Below, piece after piece: positions 1 through 26,221 of a stretch of DNA of 64,000 nt (within the stretch, counting starts at the first letter, position 1; every line of letters starts with the position of its first letter). The stretch covers positions 496,001 through 560,000 of the forward strand of contig VXCM01000282.1 of NCBI GenBank assembly GCA_014773175.1. Direction: 5' to 3'. Source of the stretch: Lucifuga dentata. Taxonomy: Eukaryota; Chordata; Actinopteri; Ophidiiformes; Bythitidae. The position numbers were made by a program, and so were the translations under genes. Below the pieces are notes generated by a model. That model made no database searches and had not been told where the DNA came from. It saw only the letters and a list, made by a program, of their open reading frames with translations.

Positions 1-615
1 AATTCCCACAGCATTCGAAAGAACATGCAATTCAGTGGTCAAATCAGATTAATTAAACAAATTTCAGAAATCATTACTTTTTTCCATGTAAAATTATTGA
101 TTTCAGGACCCCTGTTACAAGCCAGAGCAAATGCCATTAAACCTCAGCCACAACAAACCATCTTTCTTGCAAAAATGAAGTTGTATTGTCAGGGAAAGGT
201 TAATACAGACAGTGTGTCCTTGTTGAAGGCAAATGCTTACACACACATCCACCGCCTCGACTCCCACACCCACTCTGCACGAAAGGAACACCACACTACT
301 TGATATACTGGCACTGAATGCAGCCTTATTAATGAAGAATAGCTGCATATGCATACAATTCATAGGAGACTGTGTTTTAAATTTTGTTTAAAAGCTTCAC
401 CACCTCATCCCAAGTTAAGCTGCTGTTCGCAAAACACAGCAGACAGACATACATGCAGGTATTAACCGAAATATAGAACTTTCACAGTAGAGACGGAGAA
501 CATTTCACTGCTGTGCACGTTCCTGTTCATGCATTTCCTGGAGTTCCTCACAGAGGTGAAGAGCCAACATGTTTCTATACTCTGCCCTTCATGAGAACCT
601 TTGTCTCCTACCCAG
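1..615. other. AT-rich flanking sequence, no feature seen
   Basis: No exon with supporting splice sites is recognisable here. If the plus-strand exon beginning at 616 is real, this is the 3' part of its upstream intron and ends in a good pyrimidine tract and CAG acceptor at 601-615. Confidence 0.5.
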
Positions 616-706
616 ATATGAACCAGATGGCTTCAAGTGGAAAAAGGAGGACACCATGAAGTTGCACAGAAAGATGATTCAGGACTGGAAAATAAACTGG
701 AGATGA
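616..706 (+). CDS. Candidate terminal coding exon of an unidentified plus-strand gene
   Basis: A strong acceptor (pyrimidine-rich CTTTGTCTCCTACCCAG, ending at 615) precedes one base plus 29 open codons and TGA at 704-706. The encoded tail starts YEPDGFKWKKEDTMKLHRK and ends DWKINWR; it is highly charged and Trp/Lys rich, unlike a chance AT-rich frame. About 1.1 kb of AT-rich, 3'UTR-like sequence with an AATAAA follows. The gene would converge on the prkg2-type gene. I do not recognise the protein, and upstream exons would lie left of the window. It could be a chance splice-like site. Confidence 0.4.
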
Positions 707-1860
707 GAGTGAAGGGAACAAAGAAAATGAGACATATGGTATGAGGAATGATAATGCTGCACGTAAGGGAAAATCGGTGTGTTTATTCACTGGCTGTATA
801 TTGCAGGGTGCATAGACCTGGGACATATTTTAAAGTGTATTACACATAGCCTTTCTCAGTTGCTGATGCTATTTAGTACAGGTTTCCATTACAGTGCAGC
901 AAAGCAAATATAAACTGTAACAATCCAACTAATGTGAACCTGTGGCTTTTTTATTTTGTACGATGTAAATATGTTACAGACAAATGGCAGCCTGCACTGT
1001 ATAAGCTGAATATGTGTTATGTGTTTGGTGCTGGATAACTTGAGTGTGTGTGGAGTTCATGCAGAGATAAACTGTATGAAGAGTGCAGGAGATGATGCCT
1101 GCTTAGTTCTAGTTCTGTGGACAATACATCATGTTAACGAATGAGTTAAAGATAACGTTTTTGGTAAAAACCACTGCAGCCTGACATAGGATCTTATGTA
1201 ACATTTATGAAACGTTAAGTCTGTTTTCACTTTTCGCCACAGATGAAAATTCTCTTCCATCAAACAGCAGGCTGCTGAAACATTTACTTTTTAAATTTTC
1301 CACCCATAAACATTAATGGTAGGAGGTTGCAGAAAAGCATCAATCTCTTGATATTACTGGAATATATATTACTGGTATATTTCATGTCATGTGCTTTTAT
1401 GTGGACATACAAGGCAAAGATTATGTTTGACAAGTTAAGCGCTGTGATTTATGTTCTTGTTGCATCACTGACGTTCTCTTGTCTTGTTCCAGAGAAGAGA
1501 ACTTAGAAAAATCTAAGGTCAAACAATAATCTTGTATTACTTGGTCTCAGCATGTAATCCCTCAGTAATATTGTTCTTGTAATATGATTACAAGAGATAC
1601 TTGTACATTTTACTCTAAAAATAATAAAATCAATATACTTATACAGTGCTATATTGTAATCCTCTTACTGCCTCAATAGTCAGTAAAATAAGTAGTATAT
1701 GATCATTTTTTTAAGGCTACAAGAACTGTTTGTATATAAATAATATCTGATGTTTATCAGTTTGAGGCAACTGCATCTGTATATGTATTGTATGTATCAC
1801 TATGCACATTGTATCAATATTCAAATTTATTTTTCAAAATAAAGTTAAATCAATTTAAGA
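707..1860 (+). other. Candidate 3'UTR of the plus-strand gene
   Basis: AT-rich, stop-dense sequence with no other exon. It ends in a U-rich block containing AATAAA at 1838-1843. This is an inference that depends on the exon at 616-706. Confidence 0.35.
1838..1843 (+). terminator. Candidate poly(A) signal AATAAA
   Basis: Canonical AATAAA within a TTTTTCAAAATAAAG context at the end of a U-rich stretch. It would end the plus-strand transcript whose last coding exon may be 616-706. Confidence 0.35.
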
Positions 1861-2089
1861 TATTTTCTGACTTACGACTTTGTTAATAGTATAAACACAC
1901 AGTGAACTTCTACAAAAATCCAGCAGAGGGCAGCAGCAAGTCACCTAGAAGACACACATCTGGGCATAAACCAGCTTTCAACATTTCCTAATTCAGCACT
2001 GGATCTCTGTTTCATCGTGTGTCAGTTAGCAGTTCTGTTAAACCAAAAACTGCAGCGAACACACCATTATCATCAAACTCTGTTTTATA

Positions 2090-2570
2090 ACCATCAAAAT
2101 CATAGATTACATTAATACATGACTTTCCGTGTAATAGATTAAGTACAGAGTAATACGTTATATTTTGAGTATGTGTTTCAAAGTAATAGATTACCTAGAG
2201 TAATAGAGCCCTATTGAAGTGATACAGAGTAATTGAGTATTTTCAAAATAATAGATTGACTTGAGAAAAGTAAGTTACTTTTTGAGTACAGATTATATTT
2301 AGTGTAATAGATTTGAAAGTATTACATTCAATGTAATGGGTTGCTTTTAGTGTACTGTTAGAGTAACAGATGACTTTTATATTAATAGATTATTATCAGA
2401 GTACTATGAGTAATATGTTACTCTTTGAGAGTAGATACTTTCAAACCAATACAATACTTTAAGATTACTTTCAGAGTGATAATGTAATTTTAAGATATTA
2501 GGGTACATTTAGACTTTTGGTCACTTTTTGAGTATAGATTGCTTTCAAAGTAATTGATTACATTACGATA
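2090..2570. repeat. Degenerate tandem repeat related to AGTAATAGATTAC
   Basis: Dozens of diverged copies of an AGTAATAGATTA-like core recur every 20-40 bases, interspersed with TTACTTTTTGAGTA variants. It reads as an old, decayed minisatellite in intergenic DNA. Confidence 0.7.
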
Positions 2571-3755
2571 ACAGAAATTCAACTTTGACCAGACTGGACT
2601 TTCAAATTTTCCTTTGAGAGGAAAACAGTGAGAAGATTGTTTTTCAGAATCCACCTCCAGAGGAATTCAGGAACAAATGAATGAAGTGCATGGAAATTTG
2701 AACAAATCATTTGTTCACCCACTGAGCGATTTCACCCACTACAGCAAAGAACGTGGCAAGCTGTGCTGGGCTAAGGAATAAAAGGTTCATTCAATAACAA
2801 AAATGTAATGTTTCTTCATGCAGAATCATTCCTACAAAATCCGATGAAAGCAGAAATGCAATTACATTTAGTGTTACATGCAAAATATAAAAAGTCAGAT
2901 GTAAATGCAAAAGTTAATTGCAGAAAAGCTATTACAACTGTATCATAATGTGACCTGTTTGCAGACTACTACCCTCCCTCTGTGTAAAGTGCTGTGTCTG
3001 ACAGTTGCTTGGACAGCCACAGGGGGGCACCATTGCTCTCTGCAAAACATCACATAAAGAGATTGATTATAACAGCTGTACCTGTTAATATGGACTAATA
3101 TCTATCACAGAGTGAATCTCAGCTATCTGATTATCGGTGCCAAATGTTCTTTTATTCAGCAATACATCAAAAAAATATCAAATGAAACTTCAAAGAAAAT
3201 GGATAACATTGCATTTGAATACTTATAATCAAATGATTATACAGATCACAAACAAGAAACAGTTATGTTTGAAAGGCAATTACCTACACCAAGGAGGACA
3301 TGTTTTAGTTTCATCAGTGTGATTGTAAAGTAATGTATATTGGAACAGTGTTTCCAAAACACTATTGGTTCTATGGGAGAAAAGTGATTTGATGTTTCTG
3401 TTTTTCAGAATGATTATCAAACTATGATTATCAAATTATGCATCGAGTGGAGATGAGCACAAATGATTAAAACATTCACTTCTATTGCTTATTTAATCGA
3501 AACATAAGAAGCATACAGTTTGCTGGAGAAAGATGACGTTTACAGCAGCTGTTACACTTCAGATTTGCTACCATTTTGTCAGGACAACATGTGACTTATG
3601 TAAAGCTTAAGTATGTTAATGTTCGCATTTGGCACTTAAAGTCAATCCATGCTGATGAAAGTCACAAATGTTTCCAGGCAACAGTAGATGGAGTAGCTCT
3701 TGACTTAAAACTGCAGGATGGTGACAGATATAAAAGCAAGTACTGTAAAGAAGGG

Positions 3756-3814
<59 letters not shown>

Positions 3815-4232
3815 CACGCACACACACAAGGAGCTAAATTTGAATGACTTGCATAATCAGCGATTCATTTTGAAATTTTCAACTTAAAGATTCTGTATAA
3901 TGTGCAATTGCATAATATACATTCCATAACAAATGATTGATCAGAATTACTTAGTAAAAAGTCAGTATAAATCTTTGTAAGGTTCAGCTAATTTGAAATG
4001 TTTTATGCAGCAAGTGACTGTTTATTTTCTTTCAGTCACAGTTGAATAGGGACTTTGTTGGTTTTGAACACCCCACCATAAATGCTTAGTGTTTGATTTG
4101 GCACTATTCTTGCACTAACTTCTCTCATGACTGACAGGAAAACGTAACACTTCATTTCACTGTTTCCCATCATTTCACAATCGTTTGTTTGTCTTGAAGT
4201 TGATTGTTTAAAATGAAAGTTGACTTACAAAA
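2571..4232. other. Intergenic, nothing recognised except a TA/CA microsatellite
   Basis: Lies downstream of the prkg2-type stop codon on the minus strand and downstream of the candidate plus-strand poly(A) site. No exon, RNA gene or transposase frame is visible. Part may be prkg2 3'UTR if a distal poly(A) site is used; minus-strand AATAAA occurs at 4021-4026. Confidence 0.4.
3755..3829. repeat. Compound (TA)n(CA)n microsatellite
   Basis: Uninterrupted TA dinucleotides pass into about 19 CA units and a short impure tail. The open frames crossing it are repeat artefacts. Confidence 0.95.
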
Positions 4233-4238
4233 GGGTCT

Positions 4239-4689
4239 TATGGTGGCCCTGAAGTGCCAGACACAACAACATTAAGAAAACACAACGACATTAAGAAAAC
4301 ACAACAACATTAACAAAACACATCAACATTACAAAAACACAACATTAGCAAAACGCAAAAACATTTCAAAAATGCAACAACATTAAGAAAGCAGTGTTTT
4401 CCTAATGCTTTTGTGTTTTCTCAATGTTGTTGCATTTTTGTAATGTTTGTAATGTAATGTCTGGCGTCATCGGAGAAATGTCACCGTCAGAGGACAGACA
4501 GGGTTGAAACTGGTTCGGTCTGATGTCTGTCCACTTTCTGCTTCTCTCTCCTCCAACTCAGACGGAGACGAGCAGTAACCACAGCTGTAATTCGTCAGAG
4601 TTGGCAGCATTTTGTTAATGTTGATGTGTTTTGTTAATGTTGTTGTGTTTTCTTAATGTTGTTGTGTCTGGCACTTCAGGGCCACCATA
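4239..4689. mobile_element. 451-bp terminal-inverted-repeat element (MITE-like) with 6-bp target duplication
   Basis: The left end TATGGTGGCCCTGAAGTGCC and the right end are near-perfect inverted copies extending more than 40 bases into ACAACAACATTAAGAAAACAC. Both sides are flanked directly by GGGTCT (4233-4238 and 4690-4695), a probable target-site duplication. Subterminal tandem copies of ACAACATTAAGAAAAC are present. There is no transposase frame, so it is non-autonomous. The superfamily is not assigned. It sits about 200 bp downstream of the prkg2 stop codon and may fall in the 3'UTR. Confidence 0.85.
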
Positions 4690-4798
4690 GGGTCTGGACC
4701 TGACAGCCTGAACATCACACTCCCAACTGCTGGTTATGTGCTCAGCCTCAGTTTCCATGGTGATGTGGACTACTTGAAACTGAGAACAAAAAACCACA

Positions 4799-4804
4799 TT
4801 TATT
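4799..4804 (-). terminator. Candidate proximal poly(A) signal for the prkg2-type gene
   Basis: Minus-strand AATAAA, 77 nt past the TGA. Use of this site would give a very short 3'UTR and exclude the inverted-repeat element at 4239-4689. Distal alternatives exist. Confidence 0.3.
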
Positions 4805-4880
4805 TCACTAACCCACTTTTGCCTCATGAGTCGGACCCTTTCTTGAAGAACTGCAAAATTAGCCGGAAGATTCCATGTCC

Positions 4881-18510
<13,630 letters not shown>

Positions 18511-21500
18511 GGCCAGGAGTTGGCTGGACACCATAGGAATGGTCCTCAGGTTAATCTAACCCTGGTGACTGTCTGAGAGAACCTTTGCAGCTCTTAAAGG
18601 CTAGAAAACATTGTACACAAAGGAAAGTGAGAAATATCTGTAATATTTGCTTGATTTATTTACTGAATAAGTGAATCAATCAATAACCTGCATTGAACAA
18701 ATTAGATAATACTATGCAACGAACACTGTAACACCCTTTACCAAATGTTACCAAATAACCATTAGCTCATTAGGAATTACATGAATGCATTACATCTCAA
18801 AAGCAGGTTTTTGTACCATGCAGCCTGTTTTACTCAGACTTTTCTTGGTAAATACAGTCCATTTATCCAGAAAGAGATGATATTTGATAATTTACTTACA
18901 GAGCAGCTGAGGAAAACATTCAAAATGGTATTGCTGATGTAAGTGAAATGCTGACTATACTTGCTGTTCCATATCCCCTCCAGTCTCACTTGGTTGCTGT
19001 CCACAAGCACAATGACACTCATCTCTGCTGGGTGGGCTCATTTACCAACTGTGACATCCAGAAGAGGGTTTGCTGATAAAGTGGAAGTATCTGGCAACCC
19101 CTGGTGGCCTTATGGTGTTTACATTTTTCTTTCCTGACAAACTGCATTTTCCTGAGAGAAATAAGGTACGTTTCAATAGTAATAATTTTAATAGCTAGAA
19201 CAAAATATCTTTTCCGGCTGCCTAGTTTGTTTAAAGAATAAAGTCACACCAAATGAAAAAGAAGTTAAAAATCTAATAAAAACATATTTTTTTTCCATTG
19301 TAGCTTGATAATATTGTTGAATGACCTGCAGCGTTTTTCAAAGTTTTGCTTGTTTTTTATACTTGACTAATAGCTTGTAAGTGTGATTTCTAATCAATGC
19401 AAGAGTCAAATACAAAAGGATGATTACAAAGAGGAACAAACTGGGATAACACTTGCTTTTCACAAAATGCTAAGACAGTTTGATATAATTCTCCCAGAGA
19501 CGCATTTCAAAAGAGGTGATGTAAGTTTTATATTATGCATATTTTACGTAACTCACATACATTATAACATTTATTTTTTTCTTTACAAATCAGAAATACG
19601 TGCATTATGATCTGTCATAGCAGGGAAAGCACAGGTGTACTAATGTTATTAACAATGGCTCAGTTCCATTTAAGTGTGTCAGGAAGCCATGGCAGCAGAC
19701 AAAGAGCCTGGTACTGGTACTAAATGGAATGCAGCCTTTATTTATGACAGCATTGCAAATAAATTATGTTGATATCTGTAAGGTTTCTTCCTTTGTGCAT
19801 GGTACTGCTCAACACCTGCTAATCAGCCAATTACCAATTGGTAGAAGAACAACTGTTTATTACACAAGCTTTGACAAAGACATCACACCAGAATGTCTTA
19901 AACTTGTTTTAAATGAAGGATTTCTTTGTGTAAGCTGTTGCAACCATTTCTGATGAATTGCTGCTTTCCCTTTACATATTCGAGATTTTTTTTTTTTAGA
20001 CAAACTCTCTCTCCTCCCTCCCCCCCACCCACCACCCCAAAAAAGCCATTTGCTGTGCCTTTCTACATGCTTTCTAAGTGCCTTTCTACATATTTGTTAG
20101 TTGGCAGATATGACCAAAAGTCAAAACTGTCAAAAATGATTAATTCCACACAACTGAAAATAGTTTCCTTTATTCTGAATCAGTGATAATCGCTTGAAAA
20201 TTTCACTTGTACTGAACAGTGAATCTGTTGGCAATCAGTGATGAAAAGCTGCCATTATATAGATTATAAAAAGTAAAAATAATCTCTTCTTTTTAGGAAA
20301 AACAATGTAATTTATAAATATTTACTTCTGATGCTCCACTCTAAAGACACTCAGCTGTGGATTGCTTTGGATACCTCACGTGAGGATGGAAGTCACATTG
20401 AATCTTGGAAAACAAACTTATACATCTCAGTTCAATGTTCTAATAGCACAGAAATCAGCAGCCATGGAGAAAAATGTTAAAGGTCATTGAAATGGCAGAT
20501 TTCCTTTACTGTGAATAAATCAAATGAATAGGTTACATAACCAATATAGGAAAAAAGTTGATAACAAATAGTGCTTGGTAAAGGCTAAACAATATCAGCA
20601 TGCAAACGGTTTTATATAATGCCCTCTTATCCATTCTCAGATAGTGTATTAATCTGACAATCACAGATTTTCAAGCAAACAAAAAATCATATACATCTTG
20701 ATTTCTACTCTGAGCCTATTGAGATAATGCAGGCTAAGTGTGACTATATACAGTTTAATATTATTCTATGAAATGTATTTTCCACATTTTAATCTAAACA
20801 ATGACCTAAAGAAAAGATGGTACAACTATTAAATACAAAGCAGAGTAACACTTCACTTGAAGAGTACTGTGAGTCTTGAACATTATCAGCAGACATAATG
20901 GACTGTAGGCCTTTAGTTAGATTCTTCTCACTGAAATAGTATGAATTTGTACAATAGAATCTAATACATATGAACTGTGGAAATGTAGCTATAAGGTTGC
21001 TCTGTGTGTGCTTACTTGCTGTGATACATGTAATGTAACACAGCTTATAATGCCTTAACATTTTTTCCAGTCAAAAGCCTAATCACTTTTTCAAATGACT
21101 GCTCTTAATACATTAAAACTACAATGCTAATGATGCCTTAAGGTTTCTGGTGAGATTCACCCAGCCGAGGGTCAAACTGACTACAAACACACTTTGAAAA
21201 ACATAGCCTCCTTGTTTTTCTCTGGTGAATGGACATGCATGAATGGTATAAATGCAATAATACCCAATGAGGTGTTCCAGTGTAGAAATAATGGACTCCT
21301 TGCCTCCTCTTTGTTCATTATTTTCTCATACAGGGACACCTCAGAGGGTATTATTCCTCAAGTGGAGTAAATAATGCGCAGTTCATAGATTGGCTTTAAC
21401 AATTCGGTCACAATTCCAGCTTTGTAACTGATATGAAAGCAAAAACAAACAGTTTGTAACCCTTTATATAAAATGTGACAACTGAAGACAGTATTAGGAT

Positions 21501-22159
21501 TCAGGTAAATGTGTGTTCAGCTTAGTCTGTCCTCTTAAAGAAGCTACAAACATTTCCTGGTTCAAGTTCAAAAGTCAGATTTATCCCTACGTTAAAACAA
21601 CTAAACACTCATCCAAAGATTAAAAACAAACCTATATATTACAGGAGTCAAGGCCCCGAATCTGCCATGTGTTAGATGAAGCGTACACTGTGAATGAATA
21701 CAACCTCTCTTCTGTAAGGTCAAGACACAACTGATGTCACAAATGGAAAATGTATCAAACCAAGTAAATAAAGCAAGTCAACAATTTTCTGTCTTCTTCA
21801 AACAAAATGTGGGTTATTTCCATCTTTATGCAAAACAGAAACATGAAAACTATAGCAGAAATTTACTGAAAACTGTACACTCACTGATTAGGTCTTAGCA
21901 CCCATCAGTGCCTCCAAATTCCAAACAATTCCCAGTTTACTATTGATGTTTTGAAAGTCAGCAGCTTAATGAGTAATTCTGGGAATATGGAGGCACTACC
22001 GCATGCTACAACAAAGTTTGTATATCCCAAATTATTCAGAGAATTCTAAACCACTGGATTAGATAACTTCTAACAACACCAAACTCAGATTTAGTGTTTA
22101 AATAAAATCATCAGTGGCCATTAATGAAATATGATTATGATCCCTTTTACTTGTAAAAT

Positions 22160-22192
<33 letters not shown>
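22160..22192. repeat. Poly(T) tract
   Basis: About 33 consecutive T residues. Confidence 0.95.
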
Positions 22193-22193
<1 letters not shown>

Positions 22194-22378
22194 TAATATA
22201 CACACTGCATGATTTTCAGGCTGTTCCTATGTTCACATACAACTTTTGTCCAATATTTTTAAAGATGTTTATCAAACTGCAAGGTAAAGGAAAGGGTAGA
22301 AATAACAGACCCTTTTGAAAATCCCCCAATAAATAAAAAGAACAGTGACTTAAACTAAAAACAAGCTCAATTACTGGA

Positions 22379-22419
22379 AAAAAAAAAAAAAAAAAANAAA
22401 AAAAAAAAAAAAAAAGAAA
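22379..22419. repeat. Poly(A) tract with a single N
   Basis: A run of about 36 A with N at 22397, then AAAGAAA. The N in the homopolymer is probably an assembly join. Confidence 0.9.
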
Positions 22420-23470
22420 AAGAAACAGCACTTTGAGCCAGGTCTGTTTACAAAGCAGCTGTCAATATGACATAAGGAATGCTTCTGTCCATTTGATTTT
22501 CAGCGAAACAGGAAAGTTTTTGTGTAACATACTGACAAAGAGCATTGCTTTCTTTTACAAACCTGTACATATTCAATAACAACCACTCAGACTCAGATAA
22601 AGACTTTTCAGTCAAAACTCTATCAATATTCAGAGTGATAAATTAATATTATAATTATATTTGAAAATGCCTTAAACTGCTGAAATGACTGTGGGTCAAA
22701 AAAATGTGGATGTGCACGAATTATTTCTTATTGCATCTGATATATAGACCGTGACTGAAGCGGAAATTATAAAATCAATCAAAAATCCCAAAACTGACAC
22801 ACTGAATGTGTCTCATTGGATACACAAAAATCTGAGTGTAATCAAAGTATGAACACTGAACACACTTTAACTATTTTGATGCTCATTCTGTACGTAAAAT
22901 CGCAATTCATGAAAGCATTCTATATACAATAATTGAAAACTTTTATACATACAATCCTTATTCTTATATTGTACAGTACTTACATTACAGCACTGAGTTC
23001 TGGTGCCCTCTAACACCTCAATACAAGAAAGTAAATCCCATACAATGAAATGAGACCAGGCATGATGTGAGATGCTGGTTTTGAAATATTTGCTTTACAC
23101 AATCATTCAAACAAAATGTAATAGCTGCAGGCAAAGGGATTTTTTAAAAGGAAAAGGCAGTGAATCAGATAAAATCAGTAAGGAATCATCAAGAGGGTTT
23201 CCCTTTGTTTTGGTTTTTCATGGAAACACTTGGCATCTATCTGTTCTGTGAGCTGCTCTGAATTCTTTATCACAGTTACAGTATCGATGTCAGATCAAAA
23301 ACACAAAAAGTGGTAAAGTGTCCATGCCTCGCTTTCACTATGAGTTAGATAGATCAAAGTGTAAAGTGTATAAACTCAAAGAAACACATCGGTAGTTTTC
23401 TCCTTGTGGCTGCAGTGGTTTTCCTGTTCAAGGAGCCTTCAACGACTAACTAAAGGAGGGCATGAAGCCT

Positions 23471-24869
23471 CTACTTTCCACTCATGGAAGTAATTTGCTC
23501 ACCGCTGCCACTGGAGTCTCCAAACTTACTGGCCCTGTGTCCAGCCTCCTGGAAAAACCTTGAAATGGCAACCCCAGGTTTGGGTAAAAACTCAAAGATA
23601 CCTCCAAAAAATGTCTTCAAGTTTCCTTTCAGCAGCTTTGGGAAAGCATCGTGGAGAGGATCTCTGGTAACCCTACTTCTTCGCCAGCTGGAAAGGATGT
23701 TGACCCTTTGAAACACAGATACAAAAACATCACTTTAAATATTATTTATTTAGGTCAGAAGCTTTTAAACTGGAACTTGAAACCAGATCTAGAAATATTG
23801 TTATTATAGGTTGAAAGTTTTAACTTTGTTGCACCACTAACTAGTAGCCAAAAACAGCAAGGTGAACACTTTGCCCACTAGAGGTTAGCAAACACAAGAT
23901 TCTCAGCTAATTGTTAAGTTACTCTTTAAAGGACCAGACCGGCCATTTTGCAAGTTTGGACCTAATACATTCAATTTTTATACACGTAATGTTACTGACA
24001 ATCATTTCCCAAAGGACACTGAGGGAACGGTGAGTTAAAAAAAAAAAAAATCTTCCTATCTTCCAGACCGCCATTGGTTTCAGTTCATTCTGGTGCTCTA
24101 TTAAAATCGCTATTAAAATGTTGTCAGTTCTTCAATACAGCACTTGAATGCACAACTAGGAAGCATTTTCAGATCGCTCCACGCTTTTTATTGCGCTTAA
24201 ACACTAAAATTACATAACTTCGAAAAAAAACCTTGAATACACCTTGTTCGTAATGATGGATTACCTATTCCAAGAACATTGCAAGTATCAACTAGTTGAT
24301 TTTAATAGCATACCAGAATGAACTGAAACCAATGGTGATCTGGAAGTTTTCAAGTTTTTTTTTTTTTTTTTTTTGTAAATTCACTGTTAAGCATCCAGTA
24401 GTATGCTTTGGGAAATCATTCAGTATCGTTACATGTATGAAAATTGAATATATTAGGCTCAAACATGCAAAATGACTGGTATGGCCCTTTAAGTTAGAAT
24501 TTCCTAGATGTTAGAAATGGGCTTGTTTTGAGGCGAGGCACTTGAATCATATACTGTATATAAGTAGTACTTAGTACAGTGATAATACAGTAGTTCAGGC
24601 AGGTCAGGATTATACTTGAAATGAACTGGCAGCCATCTAAATGTTGCTTTCATTTAAAGCGTTGCATGTGCTCATCTTTACTACATAATAGTATGCGTTC
24701 ACACAATACAAGATATGACAGAAATGTAAACTACTATTTTAAAAGTAATTTAATGCTTGTCTGTGGATCTTTCCTTCAATGTATCTGGTTCTTGTGATCA
24801 GTTCTTTCAATCACAAATATCATCTAGAAAATATAAATAGCTCAAAAACACTCACCTCAGGCAGTTCAT
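23471..24869 (-). CDS. Tentative two-exon gene of unknown function (82 residues)
   Basis: An open stretch at 23471-23705 ends in TAG (23473-23471) and is preceded by an AAAG acceptor. A 14-nt exon at 24856-24869 (ATG AAC TGC CTG AG, donor GTGAGT) joins it in phase, giving MNCLRVNILSSWRRSRVTRD at the start. The product is basic and Phe-rich (core TFFGGIFEFLPKPGVAISRF) and ends in a Ser/Gly tail with SSGSGEQ. No signal peptide, membrane segment or known domain was recognised. The intron carries a TTAA-flanked inverted-repeat element. The real gene could instead have upstream exons up to 27 kb, with 23471-23705 as its terminal exon. The homology is unknown to me. Confidence 0.4.
23926..24492. 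mobile_element. TTAA-flanked inverted-repeat element, copy 1
   Basis: TTAA/AGG at 23926-23932 and CCT/TTAA at 24486-24492 bound inverted arms that share CATTTTGCATGTTTG-like and CCTAATATATTCAATTTT-like blocks for about 90 bp. A central inverted pair (ACTGAAACCAATGG and its complement) is present. There is no transposase, so it is non-autonomous. Related copies lie at 31360 and 34325. Confidence 0.85.
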
Positions 24870-25119
24870 GCGGTGAGACACACAAAAATTCAACAAATCA
24901 AACAGGAGTTAGCCATTTTTGAGAGACAATTAATAAACAGATATGACTAAAAACCCATTCAGACAGGAGTATTAACACAGGGAAGTAGGGTGTAAACATT
25001 ACTGGAGCATGTTATTGACGTTACTGAAACATTTTACTGCATTAAAATCTTACACACTAGTGTCTATTTACAGTGTTGTAAAATCTATTCCTGCTTTAGC
25101 CAAGACCTTTTTTTTTTGG

Positions 25120-25163
25120 GGGGGGGGGGGGGGNNNNNNNNNTCCAATTTTTTTTTTTTTTTT
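25120..25163. other. Assembly gap (9 N) beside a G homopolymer
   Basis: T-run, then about 17 G, then N at 25134-25142, then a T-run. The G-run and gap look like a sequencing or assembly artefact at a low-complexity site. Confidence 0.8.
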
Positions 25164-26215
25164 TTAATTATTTTTTGCAAATTGCATTTGTTAGATGATA
25201 GGCTGTAATTATGCATACCTACTGCTACTTGATAAGCTTCTCACTTTTTGCTACAAGAACAAAGTGTGTAAAGAACAAAGTCTGTTCCAGCATCTTAACA
25301 TTCAAGTGTCAACCAAACAGAAATTGTAAATTGTGAGATGGAATATGACACATTATTAAAACTTTTTTACTAATACTTATATTAAATTTTACTTTCCTGC
25401 ATCAGTTTATTCATTGATTAGATGTATCTACTGAAAAGGTCTATATTCATTTAGTAGTAGTGGTTTAGTGGTAAATATAAAACAGTATTTTTGAGAAGGG
25501 AGCCAGAATCTTTACAAATGTAAGTTTATTCTGATTGTCATTTTAAACACAATCCACATTTTGAGGATTTCATAACTTATCTGGACATACGTATGTGTGT
25601 TATGATCAACATTACAGCTAAATTACAGCTGGGTAAAGCTTATGTTAATGTGAGGCACTCTGCAGCAAGGGGACACGTTGAAGATTTTATTGATGACAAG
25701 ACCAACAATCTCTTATGGCAACATCAAATCCAGGCAGAGCAAAACACAAAGAAAGCTTTAGTCAAAGAGCAGCATTAATGGATCAAGCTTCACTCTGGTC
25801 AGTCCTCATCCATTTCTTCAACACTGGTTCACTTTGTAAAGTTAATGAGGTTAGCTTAATGAAAAGGGCATATGGGTAACATATTCTGCACTTCTTCATG
25901 GTCTGAGCAGTTACAGCATTCTTCATAAACAGATGAGAAAATGTGACTGTTGCAGCAGCATGCCGTAAGGCTGAGCAGCAATATTTCCATCCAACAGGGT
26001 TTATGGGTTGTATACTGTGCCTCAGATTAGAAGACAAACAATCAACAAACACTATGGTTAAAGAGAACCTGACAGTCAAAAAGCAGGAGGTGACTTCCCT
26101 TAACATCTGGCAAAGCTATTTACAATGAAGTAAAAAACAAATTGAAACCAGAAGGAATAAACTTTACAAGAAGCTGAAAACTAAAGACGTTGCTTTCTGA
26201 CTGTACAGTTAAACC

Positions 26216-26221
26216 TTTATT
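26216..26221 (-). terminator. Candidate collagen poly(A) signal
   Basis: Minus-strand AATAAA about 1.1 kb downstream of the stop codon. Other candidates exist, so the true 3' end is undetermined. Confidence 0.3.

Larger units (their letters stand above)
18511..23470. other. Intergenic and untranslated region between prkg2 and the 23.5-kb reading frame
   Basis: Should contain the prkg2 5'UTR and promoter (a possible 5'UTR acceptor TTTTCTAG lies near 18600) and perhaps the 3'UTR of the small minus-strand frame ending at 23471. AT-rich. No CpG island, TATA-box architecture or coding exon could be supported. Homopolymers occur at 22160-22192 and 22379-22419. Confidence 0.5.

Noticed and set aside
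25783..26106. 107-residue minus-strand frame in the collagen 3' flank
   Set aside because: No splice support or family similarity; it fits chance reading of 3'UTR sequence.
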